NCBI GenBank assembly: GCA_017936285.1
Contig: JAGBFU010000054.1
Span: forward strand, 1 to 64,000
Reading direction: 5' to 3'
DNA length: 64,000 nucleotides
Source of the DNA: Marinifilaceae bacterium
GTDB lineage: Bacteria > Bacteroidota > Bacteroidia > Bacteroidales > Marinifilaceae
Of the stretch, positions 1-7,750 are shown piece after piece; position 1 is the stretch's first letter; each line of letters opens with the position of its first letter. The notes below the pieces were generated by a model, which saw only the letters and a program-made list of their open reading frames with translations, ran no database searches and was not told the origin of the DNA. A program made the translations under genes and the position numbers.

Positions 1-20
1 AATACGTAAATACATAAAAC

Positions 21-43
21 AAAAGGTCAGCTTTGCTGACCTT
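21..43 (-). terminator. Intrinsic terminator of tRNA-Val
   Basis: A perfect 9-bp inverted repeat (arms 23-31 and 35-43, TTT loop) lies just 3' of tRNA-Val when read on the minus strand and runs into TTTTGTTTTA. This is a standard rho-independent terminator. Confidence 0.8.
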
Positions 44-58
44 AATTAAATTTCTTTG

Positions 59-133
59 TGGGCGATGAGGGATTCGAACCCCCGACCCTCTGGGTGTAAA
101 CCAGATGCTCTGAACCAACTGAGCTAATCGCCC
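59..133 (-). tRNA. tRNA-Val (anticodon TAC)
   Basis: Full cloverleaf on the minus strand: acceptor GGGCGAT/ATCGCCC, D arm, anticodon stem TCTGG/CCAGA around loop TTTACAC (anticodon TAC), and a T arm with loop TTCGAAT. The discriminator is A at 59. The genome reads CAA after it, so the CCA tail is not encoded and must be added after transcription. Confidence 0.95.
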
Positions 134-144
134 GATTGCGGATG

Positions 145-175
145 CAAAATTACACCGATTTTTTAAATCTGCAAA
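145..175 (-). promoter_or_regulatory. Bacteroidales-type promoter of tRNA-Val
   Basis: On the minus strand TTTG (172-175) is followed after exactly 19 bp by TAATTTTG (145-152), matching the Bacteroidota primary-sigma consensus TTTG-N19-TAnnTTTG. It sits directly upstream of the tRNA 5' end. Confidence 0.8.
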
Positions 176-259
176 ATTTTGAGACGTTTTTTTTAAGAAA
201 AATGTGTTTTTTATAAAAAATGTCTCGTTTAAGCAGGTAAATAAGGAAATTTTGCCCCG

Positions 260-664
260 TTATTTAAGGTATTTGGCAAAAACCTCGTCAAATAATTCGC
301 CACGTGTCAATTTTCCGTGGTCAACCAAAATGCTCTCAATCTTGCCTCGAGTGCATAGTTTGTTGTCGCCAACACGGTAAATATCCTGGTTGAATACAAG
401 CTTAGCACCGTCTCGTTCAATATTGATACCTACAATGTATCTATCTCCGCTACGTAGAGACTCTTTATATTGTATGGTGACCTTGGCTACCATTGCGTCA
501 ATACCGTCATCATGAAGCTTTCCAAAGTTTACCCCCACGGACTCTAAAAATTCGTGACGTGCGTGCTCCATGTAGTGCTGGTAGTTTGCATTATTAACAA
601 CTCCTTGCAGATCGCATTCGTAGTCGCGAACTTTCATTTCAATGGAAAACATATATTGTTTCAT
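260..664 (-). CDS. Hotdog-fold acyl-CoA thioesterase
   Basis: A 134-aa single-domain protein of the YbgC/4-hydroxybenzoyl-CoA thioesterase family, which hydrolyses acyl-CoA thioesters in the cytoplasm. The family signature is visible near residues 14-36 as YECDLQGVVNNANYQHYMEH: the Asp at the start of DxxGVV is the usual catalytic residue and NxNYxxYME lines the active site. Length is typical for the family. It is transcribed alone, divergent from yebC, with a TAACTTTG box at 709-716. The substrate cannot be deduced; short or medium acyl-CoA is the family norm. Confidence 0.88.
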   Translation of the reverse strand: MKQYMFSIEMKVRDYECDLQGVVNNANYQHYMEHARHEFLESVGVNFGKLHDDGIDAMVAKVTIQYKESLRSGDRYIVGINIERDGAKLVFNQDIYRVGDNKLCTRGKIESILVDHGKLTRGELFDEVFAKYLK

Positions 665-708
665 AGTCTAAGAATTAATTTAAAACAGCTCCTTAAATTT
701 TCTGAGCG

Positions 709-745
709 CAAAGTTAAGAAAAATTACCAATTTGAATTAACTTTG
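709..745. promoter_or_regulatory. Divergent promoter pair (thioesterase / yebC)
   Basis: Two perfect TAACTTTG -7 boxes lie back to back: 709-716 on the minus strand for the thioesterase and 738-745 on the plus strand for yebC. Neither has a clean TTTG at the -33 spacing, so the assignment rests on the -7 boxes and their placement. Confidence 0.5.
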
Positions 746-828
746 CACCTTTGAGAAAATATATCCAGGAAACTATTTGTAACGATGGTAAACTGGTTCA
801 ATAAAGGGATTATTTAAAATTTGATAAT

Positions 829-1554
829 ATGGGAAGAGCGTTTGAGTTCCGTAAAGCAAGAAAGTTGAAGAGATGGGGTAATATGGCCCGTACATTTACC
901 AGAATTGGTAAGGAGATTGATATTGCAGTTAAAGCAGGTGGTCCAAATCCTGATAATAATAACCGTTTGCGAATTCTTATTCAGAATGCGAAGGCTGCTA
1001 ATATGCCTAAGGAGAATATTGAGCGTGCGATTAAGAGAGCTGTATCGAAGGATACTACCGACTACAAAATGGTTGTTTATGAGGGATATGCTCCATTTGG
1101 CGTAGCTGTGGTGGTCGAGACTGCAACTGATAATACAACAAGAACCGTTGCCGATGTTCGTCATGCTTTCACTAAGTATGGTGGTTCTTTGGGAACTTCA
1201 GGTTGTTTGGACTTTATGTTTAATCACCAGTGTGTCTTTAAAGTTACCAAGCCGGAGGAGTTCGATGCTGATGAGTTCGAGTTGGAGATGATCGACTATG
1301 GAACTGAGGAGATCTTTGAGGATGAGGATGGTGCAATCAATATTTATGCTCCATTTGAATCATATGGTGCAATTCAGAAGCATCTGGAGGAGATGAGCCT
1401 TGAGATTATAAGTGGAGAGTTTACTCGTACCCCGACCGATTATAAGGAGCTTACTCCTGAGCAGAGAACTGAGGTTGATAAAGTTCTTGATAAATTGGAT
1501 GAGTGTGATGATGTAACTAACGTATTCCACAACATAAAAGAGGACGAGGAGTAA
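829..1554 (+). CDS. yebC: YebC/PmpR/TACO1 family regulatory protein
   Basis: A 241-aa member of the YebC/TACO1 family. The diagnostic N-terminus is present (start MGRAFEFRKARKLKRW, then FTRIGKEIDIAVKAGGPNPD at about 24-43 and MPKENIERAIKRA at about 59-71). Members were described as DNA-binding regulators, and more recently as factors that help ribosomes at hard-to-translate stretches; the sequence does not decide between these. Length is typical. The acidic C-terminus (IKEDEE) is a small peculiarity. It is monocistronic, between the divergent thioesterase and tRNA-Lys. Confidence 0.93.
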   Translation: MGRAFEFRKARKLKRWGNMARTFTRIGKEIDIAVKAGGPNPDNNNRLRILIQNAKAANMPKENIERAIKRAVSKDTTDYKMVVYEGYAPFGVAVVVETATDNTTRTVADVRHAFTKYGGSLGTSGCLDFMFNHQCVFKVTKPEEFDADEFELEMIDYGTEEIFEDEDGAINIYAPFESYGAIQKHLEEMSLEIISGEFTRTPTDYKELTPEQRTEVDKVLDKLDECDDVTNVFHNIKEDEE

Positions 1555-1590
1555 AAAAATGGGGGTGCTGAAGATTTTTTTTAGATTTTT

Positions 1591-1622
1591 CTTGCATGGT
1601 ATTAAAAAAGTCTATATCTTTG
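1591..1622 (+). promoter_or_regulatory. Promoter of tRNA-Lys
   Basis: TATCTTTG (1615-1622) matches TAnnTTTG, and CTTG (1591-1594) lies 20 bp upstream as a near -33 element. The tRNA begins 27 nt downstream. Confidence 0.65.
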
Positions 1623-1648
1623 CACCCGCAATTGAGAGTTAAACTGAT

Positions 1649-1724
1649 GACTCCGTAGCTCAGTTGGTAGAGCAATTGACTCTTAATCAATGGGCCGTGG
1701 GTTCGAGTCCCACCGGGGTCACCA
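1649..1724 (+). tRNA. tRNA-Lys (anticodon CTT)
   Basis: Cloverleaf with acceptor GACTCCG/CGGGGTC, anticodon stem ATTGA/TCAAT around loop CTCTTAA (anticodon CTT), and a T arm with loop TTCGAGT. The CCA end is encoded at 1722-1724, unlike tRNA-Val nearby. A terminator follows directly. Confidence 0.96.
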
Positions 1725-1730
1725 AAATTG

Positions 1731-1760
1731 AGGCAGTTACGAAAGTGACTGCCTTTTTTT
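1731..1760 (+). terminator. Intrinsic terminator of tRNA-Lys
   Basis: A 9-bp stem (GGCAGTTAC with GTGACTGCC, one G-U pair) closed by a GAAA tetraloop is followed by seven T residues (1754-1760). Confidence 0.9.
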
Positions 1761-1835
1761 GTGCAGTTTATTAAGCCACTTAGAGTGGGTAATGCAAATA
1801 CTCTTATGTATGGTAGTGATTAGGGCGTTGTGCGG

Positions 1836-2564
1836 TTAGCCCATGTGGTTTTGGATTTCGGAGTCGGTAAGCTCTTTTACGTTGGTAATAATCACCTTCT
1901 CGTTAAGAAAATCTCCATAGGTATTACACTCTGCCACAATCTCGCCAAAAATCTCCTTGATATCTGAGCGTAGTGGTAGAAGAATTGTTGCGGTAATGTA
2001 GTATGGCTTTATAGTAAAGCGTTCAACCTCGCCCTCCGCCCGCTTGATAGAGTAGGTTAATTCATTGTATAAAAGCTCCTCCTGATATTGTTCCAGAATT
2101 TTTGTCTTGTTGTATGGAAATACGCAGAAGTATCGAAGTTTTGATTTGGCGCCTCCCAGGCCTGAGGATATGAAAACTCCGGCATTGTTGTTCATTAGTG
2201 ATGTTGATATCAACATACGGGATTGTTGTGCCGCAATGACTGCCCATGGTTTTAAAGGAGTGTCAAGCTCTGCATAGCGTTGAAGTGTGCGATAAATGGG
2301 AATACTGTCTATAGCAGCTAGTAGCACTAAAAGGCGTTTGATGGTTTTAGCGGGTGTTTGAGGGTCGAAAAGCAGTGATACATTCTGCTTGGCCTCTTTA
2401 CATAGAGTAATGAAGTTCTCTTTGTCCTTTAGCAGGTTGCTTCGCAGGGAGAAGAAGTCATGTTGGCTACGCACGTCAATGCCCTCTTCAAGAATAAGGT
2501 AATCTACATTCTCCTTGAAGAGTGTTGCGGGATTGTCGGATTTTAGTTTTGCGTGTTTTGCCAT
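1836..2564 (-). CDS. Conserved protein of unknown function downstream of rpmH
   Basis: A 242-aa soluble protein with no signal peptide and no membrane segment; I do not recognise a domain. The frame is open to an ATG at 2594, but that ATG lies inside the stem-loop that terminates rpmH (2577-2608). The ATG at 2564 (MAKHAKLKSD) is preceded by AAGGAG and is therefore preferred. Many bacteria carry rnpA after rpmH. This protein is about twice the length of RnpA and lacks its arginine-rich RNR motif, so it is not RNase P protein. Function unknown. Confidence 0.7.
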   Translation of the reverse strand: MAKHAKLKSDNPATLFKENVDYLILEEGIDVRSQHDFFSLRSNLLKDKENFITLCKEAKQNVSLLFDPQTPAKTIKRLLVLLAAIDSIPIYRTLQRYAELDTPLKPWAVIAAQQSRMLISTSLMNNNAGVFISSGLGGAKSKLRYFCVFPYNKTKILEQYQEELLYNELTYSIKRAEGEVERFTIKPYYITATILLPLRSDIKEIFGEIVAECNTYGDFLNEKVIITNVKELTDSEIQNHMG

Positions 2565-2576
2565 CTTCTCCTTACC

Positions 2577-2608
2577 AAAAAACCTGTTCAACATACGCTG
2601 AACAGGTT
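2577..2608 (-). terminator. Intrinsic terminator of rpmH
   Basis: A perfect 10-bp inverted repeat (2581-2590 with 2599-2608, 8-nt loop) runs into TTTTTT on the minus strand. It separates rpmH from the downstream gene and excludes the longer start of that gene. Confidence 0.85.
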
Positions 2609-2636
2609 GCCTTTTAATATCTACAGAATGCCAAGC

Positions 2637-2795
2637 TTACGCTTTGTGTCTGTACTCGTCAGAAACTGTCAATTTCTTTCTACCTTTAGCTCTTCTTGCA
2701 GCCAATACAGCGCGTCCGCCTACTGTTGACATTCTCTCTCTGAATCCGTGTTTGTTTCTTCTTTTTGTGTTAGAAGGTTGAAAAGTTCTTTTCAT
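2637..2795 (-). CDS. rpmH: 50S ribosomal protein L34
   Basis: A 52-aa basic protein starting [20 protein letters not shown], the L34 signature, with [20 protein letters not shown] in the middle. L34 is a small rRNA-binding protein of the large subunit. It has a perfect promoter (2840-2870) and its own terminator (2577-2608), so it is a monocistronic unit here, without the usual rnpA partner. Confidence 0.96.
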   Translation of the reverse strand: MKRTFQPSNTKRRNKHGFRERMSTVGGRAVLAARRAKGRKKLTVSDEYRHKA

Positions 2796-2839
2796 CTCTT
2801 TTATTTTTTACTTATTATTATTTTCGCAATTTCGGACTG

Positions 2840-2870
2840 CAAAGTTAGCTATTTTTTTAATTTTCACAAA
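2840..2870 (-). promoter_or_regulatory. Promoter of rpmH
   Basis: On the minus strand TTTG (2867-2870), 19 bp, TAACTTTG (2840-2847): an exact match to the Bacteroidota consensus, about 45 bp upstream of the rpmH ATG. Confidence 0.8.
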
Positions 2871-2967
2871 CAACCATGCTTTTTTTTGTTCATAACAATA
2901 AAAAAGAGAGTTTTTTCTGTAACCTTTGACTCTTTTTTAGCGTATTTGGCAGAAAAATGTGCTAGCT

Positions 2968-3852
2968 ATGAGACAATTTAAGGTATCCAAACAGATAACA
3001 GAACGCGACAGCTATGCAATGGAGCGTTATTTAATGGAGATAAGTAAAATTAGTGCGTTGCGTCCGGACGAAGAGGCAGCGTTGGCTATTGCTATAAGAA
3101 ATGGAGATAAGAGAGCAGAAGAGCGTCTAGTGGTTGCAAATCTGCGTTTTGTGGTATCGGTAGCGAAACAGTATCAGCATTACGGACTTCGTTTGGAGGA
3201 TTTAATCAACGAGGGTAATATGGGTTTGCTTAAGGCGGCCCGTATATTTGATGAGACGAAGGGTTTTAAGTTTATCTCTTATGCTGTTTGGTGGATACGT
3301 CAGTCGATTTTGCAGGCGATAGCCGATAATTCAAGAATGATCCGGTTGCCCCTTAATAAGATAACGGCATTAAATAAAATGGTTCAGTCGAATCAGCGTT
3401 TGGAACAAAAGTTGGGCCGTGAGCCCTCGCCCGAAGAGATTGCCGAGGATTTGAATCTTAACAGGGGCGATGTTATGGAGAATATATCAATATCCGGAAC
3501 TCCCTTTTCGATAGAGATGCCTGTTAATGAGGCAGAGTCTGCGCTTTTCAGAGAGGTGTATGCGGCAACCGACAATCTGGCAAGGCAGACCGAGAAGATG
3601 ATTCTGCATGATTCGTTTAAAATAGAGATGGAGCGATTTTTTGCAGGGTTAAGCGATCGCGAGGTATTAATCCTGAAGATGCACTATGGTCTTGATGGCG
3701 AGACGGAAAGGAGTCTGGAAGAGATTGCTTATCTGATGAAAGTTTCGGCAGAAAGGATTCGTCAAATCAAAAACAGAGCGTTGAAGAAATTGAAACAGAT
3801 GCGGAATAACGGCCGTTTGGAGAGTTATATGTTTGAGCTGGCGGCAAGCTGA
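2968..3852 (+). CDS. RpoD-family sigma-70 factor (group 1/2)
   Basis: A 294-aa sigma factor with regions 1.2 to 4.2 and no region 1.1, as in Bacteroidota primary sigmas. Visible parts: start MRQFKVSKQITERDS, region 2 (NLRFVVSVAKQYQHYGLRLE, then FISYAVWWIRQSIL near 102-115), region 3 (REPSPEEIAEDLNL) and region 4 (SDREVLILKMHYGLDG, then SLEEIAYLMKVSAERIRQIK near 249-268). The ATG at 2968 is chosen because it gives the standard MRQ start; a GTG at 2959 is in frame. Region 4.2 reads VSAERIRQ where usual primary sigmas read (L/V)TRERVRQ, so this may be a paralogue of the housekeeping sigma factor. Confidence 0.88.
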   Translation: MRQFKVSKQITERDSYAMERYLMEISKISALRPDEEAALAIAIRNGDKRAEERLVVANLRFVVSVAKQYQHYGLRLEDLINEGNMGLLKAARIFDETKGFKFISYAVWWIRQSILQAIADNSRMIRLPLNKITALNKMVQSNQRLEQKLGREPSPEEIAEDLNLNRGDVMENISISGTPFSIEMPVNEAESALFREVYAATDNLARQTEKMILHDSFKIEMERFFAGLSDREVLILKMHYGLDGETERSLEEIAYLMKVSAERIRQIKNRALKKLKQMRNNGRLESYMFELAAS

Positions 3853-3880
3853 TTGTGAATACTGATTTTTTTGTTAATTG

Positions 3881-3912
3881 TTTGCAAATTAATTCCATTA
3901 ACTTTAACTTTA
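3881..3912 (+). promoter_or_regulatory. Promoter of the galM operon
   Basis: TTTG (3881-3884), 20 bp, TAACTTTA (3905-3912) matches the consensus in all but the last base. The expected transcription start, a few bases downstream, lies inside the palindrome 3911-3936. Confidence 0.6.
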
Positions 3913-3936
3913 CGCTACACAAAAATATGTAGCGTA
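3911..3936. promoter_or_regulatory. Palindrome over the galM transcription start
   Basis: Perfect 8-bp arms TACGCTAC (3911-3918) and GTAGCGTA (3929-3936) flank a 10-bp A/T-rich spacer. The left arm touches the -7 box and the right arm ends on the A of the galM ATG. This fits a repressor operator or a 5'-leader hairpin; no regulator gene is adjacent to choose between them. Confidence 0.45.
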
Positions 3937-5027
3937 TGGCAGAAAATTCTTATAAAAGTGTTAGCGGTTTAAGCTGCGATAACTTTAAGCGCATAATCGA
4001 CGGCAAGGCTGTTGATTTGTATTTCCTTAGAAACTCTCTTGGAATGGAGGTTGCAATCACCAACTATGGTGCGTTTGTTGTATCAATAATGGTTCCGGAT
4101 AAAAACGGAGTTATGGGCGATGTTGTCCTAGGACATGAAACTCTGGATGAGTATCTTAATGCACCTGAGCCGACATTGGGTTGTGTGATTGGCCGTTACG
4201 GTAACAGAATCGGTGGTGCTAAGTTTACATTGAATGGTAAGGAGTATAAGTTGGCCGTTAATAATGGCCCGAACTGTCTTCACGGCGGTGAAAAGGGATT
4301 CAATAAGAAGGTGTGGACTGTAATCAGCTCTTCCGAGAATCGCTTGCATCTTCACTATGTATCTCCGTACGGTGAGGAGGGATTCCCTGGAATGTTGACA
4401 ACCGATTTGTTGTTTACTGTGACAGAAGAGAATGAGTTGGTTTTGGATTATCGTGCAGTAACCGACAGAACCACACTGGTAAACTTGACTCACCACTCAT
4501 ACTTCAATTTAAGCGGACAGAAGGGTGGAGAGATGGGTAGCGTTTGTGGCCACGAGTTGCTAATGAATGCCGATCATTATACCCCAATGGATAGTGTTTC
4601 AATTCCTTATGGCAGAATTGACAGTGTAAAGGGAACTCCAATGGACTTTACCGATGCTCATGCTATTGGCGATCATATCAATGATGATTTCGAGCAGTTG
4701 AAATTTGGTAAGGGATATGACCACTGCTACGTATTGAATAAGCACGAGGAGGGCGAGTTGTCTTTTGCTGCCCGCGTGGTTGAGCCTCAGAGTGGTCGTT
4801 ATATGGATCTATATACTACCGAGCCGGGAGTACAGCTATATACAGCAAACTGGTTGAGCGGATTTACAGGTAAGTATGGTACTAAGTATCCTGAGCGTTG
4901 CTCTTTGTGTCTGGAGGCACAACACTTCCCTGATTCTCCAAACAAACCTTGGTTCCCATCGGTTATTCTTACTCCACGTGACGAGTACAGACAGAAAACC
5001 GTTCACAAATTTGGTGTGATAAAATGA
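3936..5027 (+). CDS. galM: Aldose 1-epimerase (mutarotase)
   Basis: A 363-aa GalM that interconverts the alpha and beta anomers of galactose or glucose. Substrate-binding Arg in GRYGNRIGG (about 87-94), His in NCLHGGEKGF (H116), the catalytic His in NLTHHSYFNLSG (186-187), and the C-terminal Glu in CLEAQHFPDSPN (about 327) are all present. There is no signal peptide, so it is cytoplasmic, unlike some secreted Bacteroides mutarotases. Its stop overlaps the start of the MFS porter by 4 bp, and galK follows, making a compact galactose-uptake unit. Confidence 0.95.
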   Translation: MAENSYKSVSGLSCDNFKRIIDGKAVDLYFLRNSLGMEVAITNYGAFVVSIMVPDKNGVMGDVVLGHETLDEYLNAPEPTLGCVIGRYGNRIGGAKFTLNGKEYKLAVNNGPNCLHGGEKGFNKKVWTVISSSENRLHLHYVSPYGEEGFPGMLTTDLLFTVTEENELVLDYRAVTDRTTLVNLTHHSYFNLSGQKGGEMGSVCGHELLMNADHYTPMDSVSIPYGRIDSVKGTPMDFTDAHAIGDHINDDFEQLKFGKGYDHCYVLNKHEEGELSFAARVVEPQSGRYMDLYTTEPGVQLYTANWLSGFTGKYGTKYPERCSLCLEAQHFPDSPNKPWFPSVILTPRDEYRQKTVHKFGVIK

Positions 5028-6304
5028 TTAAGATAGAGGAGAGCGGAGCAAGAAAGGATTTTCTTGCTCCATTTCTAACAATGGTGGCGCTCTTCTTCTT
5101 TCAGGGCTTTCTGACTTCGGCCAATGGTCAGTTTCAGGAGCCAATCAAGAGCGCTTTATTGGCAAATGCCGAGGGTATAAAGAATACCCTTATGACCCTT
5201 ATTACCTTTTCGTGGTTTATTCCATACTTTATCTTTGGAAAAACCGGAGCAAAGATGGTGTCGAAATATGGTTACAAAGGAACTTTGCTAAGGGCATTGG
5301 GCATAATGACTTGCGGTCTGTTGATATTTGCCGTTTCATCGATAATTCCAATTTCAGGTAGTTGGCTGGTAACATCGGCAATGATTCCTGTCGGCTATTT
5401 TGTATTTCTTTTGGGTTCATTTGTTGTAGGGTCGGGAGTAACAATTCTTCAGGTTGTAACCAATCCGTATGTGATTTCATGTGAGGTGCGCGGAACTCAG
5501 GATATTCAACGTTTGAATATAGCAGGAACCGCAAGTTCAATAGGAAATACACTTGCCCCATACTTGGTTACGGGAGTAATTTTTGCAGGAGTGGCTCTCC
5601 AGGATGTAAATATCTCCGATGTATTTTGGCCCTTTATCGGAGTTGCAGTGCTCTTTGTCGTAATGATTTCCTTGCTTTCAAAGGCGACATTACCTGAAAT
5701 GGCAAATACACATGTGGCTGCAGGAGAGAAACTTGAACGTTCGGTGTGGAGCTTTAAACATCTTGCTTTAGGCGTACTGGGAATCTTCTTCTATGTGGGC
5801 GAGGAGGTTGCTATTGGTAACAATGTGAAATCATATGCCATTTCATTGGGAATGGGCGAGGCCTCGTCAACACTAATGCCGACCCTCTATTGGGGTGCAC
5901 TGCTTATAGGGCGACTAATCAGTAGCTTTATGAGTAAAATACCTGCACGTACTCAGTTGACGGTAACAACGATGAGTGCCGTGGTATTGGTACTTTTTGC
6001 GGCATGTTGCAACTCTCCATGGTTATTGGTGGCTGTAGGTTTATGTCACTCGGTAATGTGGAGTGCAATATTTACTTTGGCGTTGAAGGGACTAGGCAAA
6101 TATAAATCGGTGGCAACAGGTGCTTTGATGATGGGAGTGCTTGGTGGTGCTCTTATCCCATTGTTACAGGGTATGCTTGCGGATTTGTTGCACGATGATT
6201 GGCAGTGGACATGGCTCTTTGTAGCTGTTGGTGAGCTATATATGCTTTACTATTCACTGTTTGGTTCTCGAATCCGTCCGAAGGATATGGTTGAGAAGGT
6301 TTGA
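5024..6304 (+). CDS. MFS sugar porter (FucP/GluP-type)
   Basis: A 426-aa inner-membrane protein with about 12 hydrophobic segments. The start (LAPFLTMVALFFFQGFLTSA, then NGQFQEPIKSAL) and the motif QVVTNPYVI near residue 145 are typical of the fucose/glucose/galactose:H+ symporter family. It overlaps galM by ATGA and precedes galK, so galactose and/or glucose is the likely substrate. This is inference from context; the family also carries fucose and other hexoses. Confidence 0.88.
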   Translation: MIKIEESGARKDFLAPFLTMVALFFFQGFLTSANGQFQEPIKSALLANAEGIKNTLMTLITFSWFIPYFIFGKTGAKMVSKYGYKGTLLRALGIMTCGLLIFAVSSIIPISGSWLVTSAMIPVGYFVFLLGSFVVGSGVTILQVVTNPYVISCEVRGTQDIQRLNIAGTASSIGNTLAPYLVTGVIFAGVALQDVNISDVFWPFIGVAVLFVVMISLLSKATLPEMANTHVAAGEKLERSVWSFKHLALGVLGIFFYVGEEVAIGNNVKSYAISLGMGEASSTLMPTLYWGALLIGRLISSFMSKIPARTQLTVTTMSAVVLVLFAACCNSPWLLVAVGLCHSVMWSAIFTLALKGLGKYKSVATGALMMGVLGGALIPLLQGMLADLLHDDWQWTWLFVAVGELYMLYYSLFGSRIRPKDMVEKV

Positions 6305-6523
6305 TTGGCAATTATAAAAATACAATAAGAAACTGTTTAAAATTTATTTCGCGCTTATTTGAGATAGATTCTGAGGATAGATTTTGCTTCGTATTGAAGG
6401 TAATATAGCATATTGCCAAGATAGGAAGTAAAATATATACCAAAAAGATTCTCAAAGAAGCCGAAACAATTGCAAGCAGTGTAAGAAATACATAAATAAT
6501 AAAATTTAAACAGATTCTAAGAT

Positions 6524-7672
6524 ATGAAACAGAGAGTTGAGGCTAAATTTAAGGAGATTTTCGGAACTGACGAGGGTGCAGTTTACGCATCTCCGGGAAG
6601 AGTGAATTTGATTGGCGAGCATACTGACTACAATGGTGGTTTTGTTTTGCCTGGAGCAATTGATAAGGGGGTAGTTCTTAAGATTCGTCCTAATGGAACC
6701 GATAAAGCAAATATCTATGCGATAGATATGGATCAAATGGTAACCTATCCGGTTATCGAGAGCGAGAAGCCGGCCCCCGGATGGAGTCACTATGTTTATG
6801 GCGTAAATTGCGAGATGCAGAAGGCGGGAGCAGAACTTAAGGGATACGATGCAGTCTTTGCAGGTGATGTTCCACTTGGAGCAGGTTTGTCATCATCGGC
6901 AGCTCTTGAGAGTGCATTTGCCTTTGCCTTGAATGATATGTTCAATTGTGGATTGGATAAGAAGGTGTTGGTAAAAGTTGGTCAGATGACCGAGCATAAC
7001 TATTGTGGAACCAAGTGCGGAATTATGGATCAGTTCGCATCGGTATTCGGTAAAGAGGGTTGTCTTATCAAACTTGATTGTAGCACAATGGATTATGAGT
7101 ATATACCATTCCATCCAAAGGGCTACAGAGTGGTTTTGATTGACTCTAAGGTAAAGCATGAGTTGGTCGATTCTCCATATAATCGTCGTCGTGAGTCATG
7201 TGAAAGAGTGGTTGCCGAGATTGCTAAGAATCATCCTCAGGTAAAATTGTTGGCCGATGCCGATTTTGCTATGCTAGAAGAGGTTAAAGGTGATGTAAGC
7301 CAGGAGGATTATATGAGAGCTACATACGTTATTGGCGAGAATTCACGTCTTGCAACAACATGTAAGGCACTTCAGGAGGATGATTATGATACCGTTGGTA
7401 AGATGGTGTTTGAAACCCATAACGGATTAAGTAAGCTATATGAGGTTAGTACTCCTGAACTGGATTTCTTGAATGAGTTGGCAAAGAGCGTAGGTGTAAC
7501 TGGCTCAAGAATCATGGGTGGTGGTTTTGGAGGTTGTACCATCAATATTGTTAAGGATGAGCTTTATGATACCTTTATCAATGAGGTTTACAAGCAGTAT
7601 GAGGCAAAATTTGCAGTTAAACCTGCCGTTTATGATGTAAAAATCAGCGATGGTGCACGTAAGTTAAATTAA
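6524..7672 (+). CDS. galK: Galactokinase
   Basis: A 382-aa GHMP-family kinase that phosphorylates galactose at C1 with ATP (first step of the Leloir pathway). All three motifs are seen: galactose-binding GRVNLIGEHTDYNGG (25-39), ATP-binding GDVPLGAGLSSSAALE (114-129), and GGGFGGCTINIV near 335. A 219-bp gap (6305-6523) separates it from the porter. The gap has no ORF, only a weak inverted repeat at 6399-6417 (GGTAATAT / ATATTGCC), so galK may have its own promoter that I cannot place. galT and galE are not in the window. Confidence 0.96.
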   Translation: MKQRVEAKFKEIFGTDEGAVYASPGRVNLIGEHTDYNGGFVLPGAIDKGVVLKIRPNGTDKANIYAIDMDQMVTYPVIESEKPAPGWSHYVYGVNCEMQKAGAELKGYDAVFAGDVPLGAGLSSSAALESAFAFALNDMFNCGLDKKVLVKVGQMTEHNYCGTKCGIMDQFASVFGKEGCLIKLDCSTMDYEYIPFHPKGYRVVLIDSKVKHELVDSPYNRRRESCERVVAEIAKNHPQVKLLADADFAMLEEVKGDVSQEDYMRATYVIGENSRLATTCKALQEDDYDTVGKMVFETHNGLSKLYEVSTPELDFLNELAKSVGVTGSRIMGGGFGGCTINIVKDELYDTFINEVYKQYEAKFAVKPAVYDVKISDGARKLN

Positions 7673-7678
7673 TTTATT

Positions 7679-7686
7679 TAACTTTG
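7679..7686 (+). promoter_or_regulatory. -7 promoter box for pdxST
   Basis: TAACTTTG lies 7 bp after the galK stop and 65 bp before the pdxS ATG. No good -33 TTTG is seen. It suggests that pdxST is started separately from galK. Confidence 0.45.
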
Positions 7687-7750
7687 CGCTCTGTTTTGCA
7701 AACCTCTAATTTTGAGGTGAGTTCTAATTGAATTAAAGTATTGAAAGAGA

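Noticed and set aside
2748-2981. 77-aa plus-strand frame
   Set aside because: Antisense to rpmH and its promoter and overlapping the sigma gene; the composition looks non-coding.
6399-6417. Inverted repeat GGTAATAT/ATATTGCC as galK operator
   Set aside because: Only 8 bp with a G-T mismatch in an A/T-rich gap; it could be chance, so it is mentioned under galK only.
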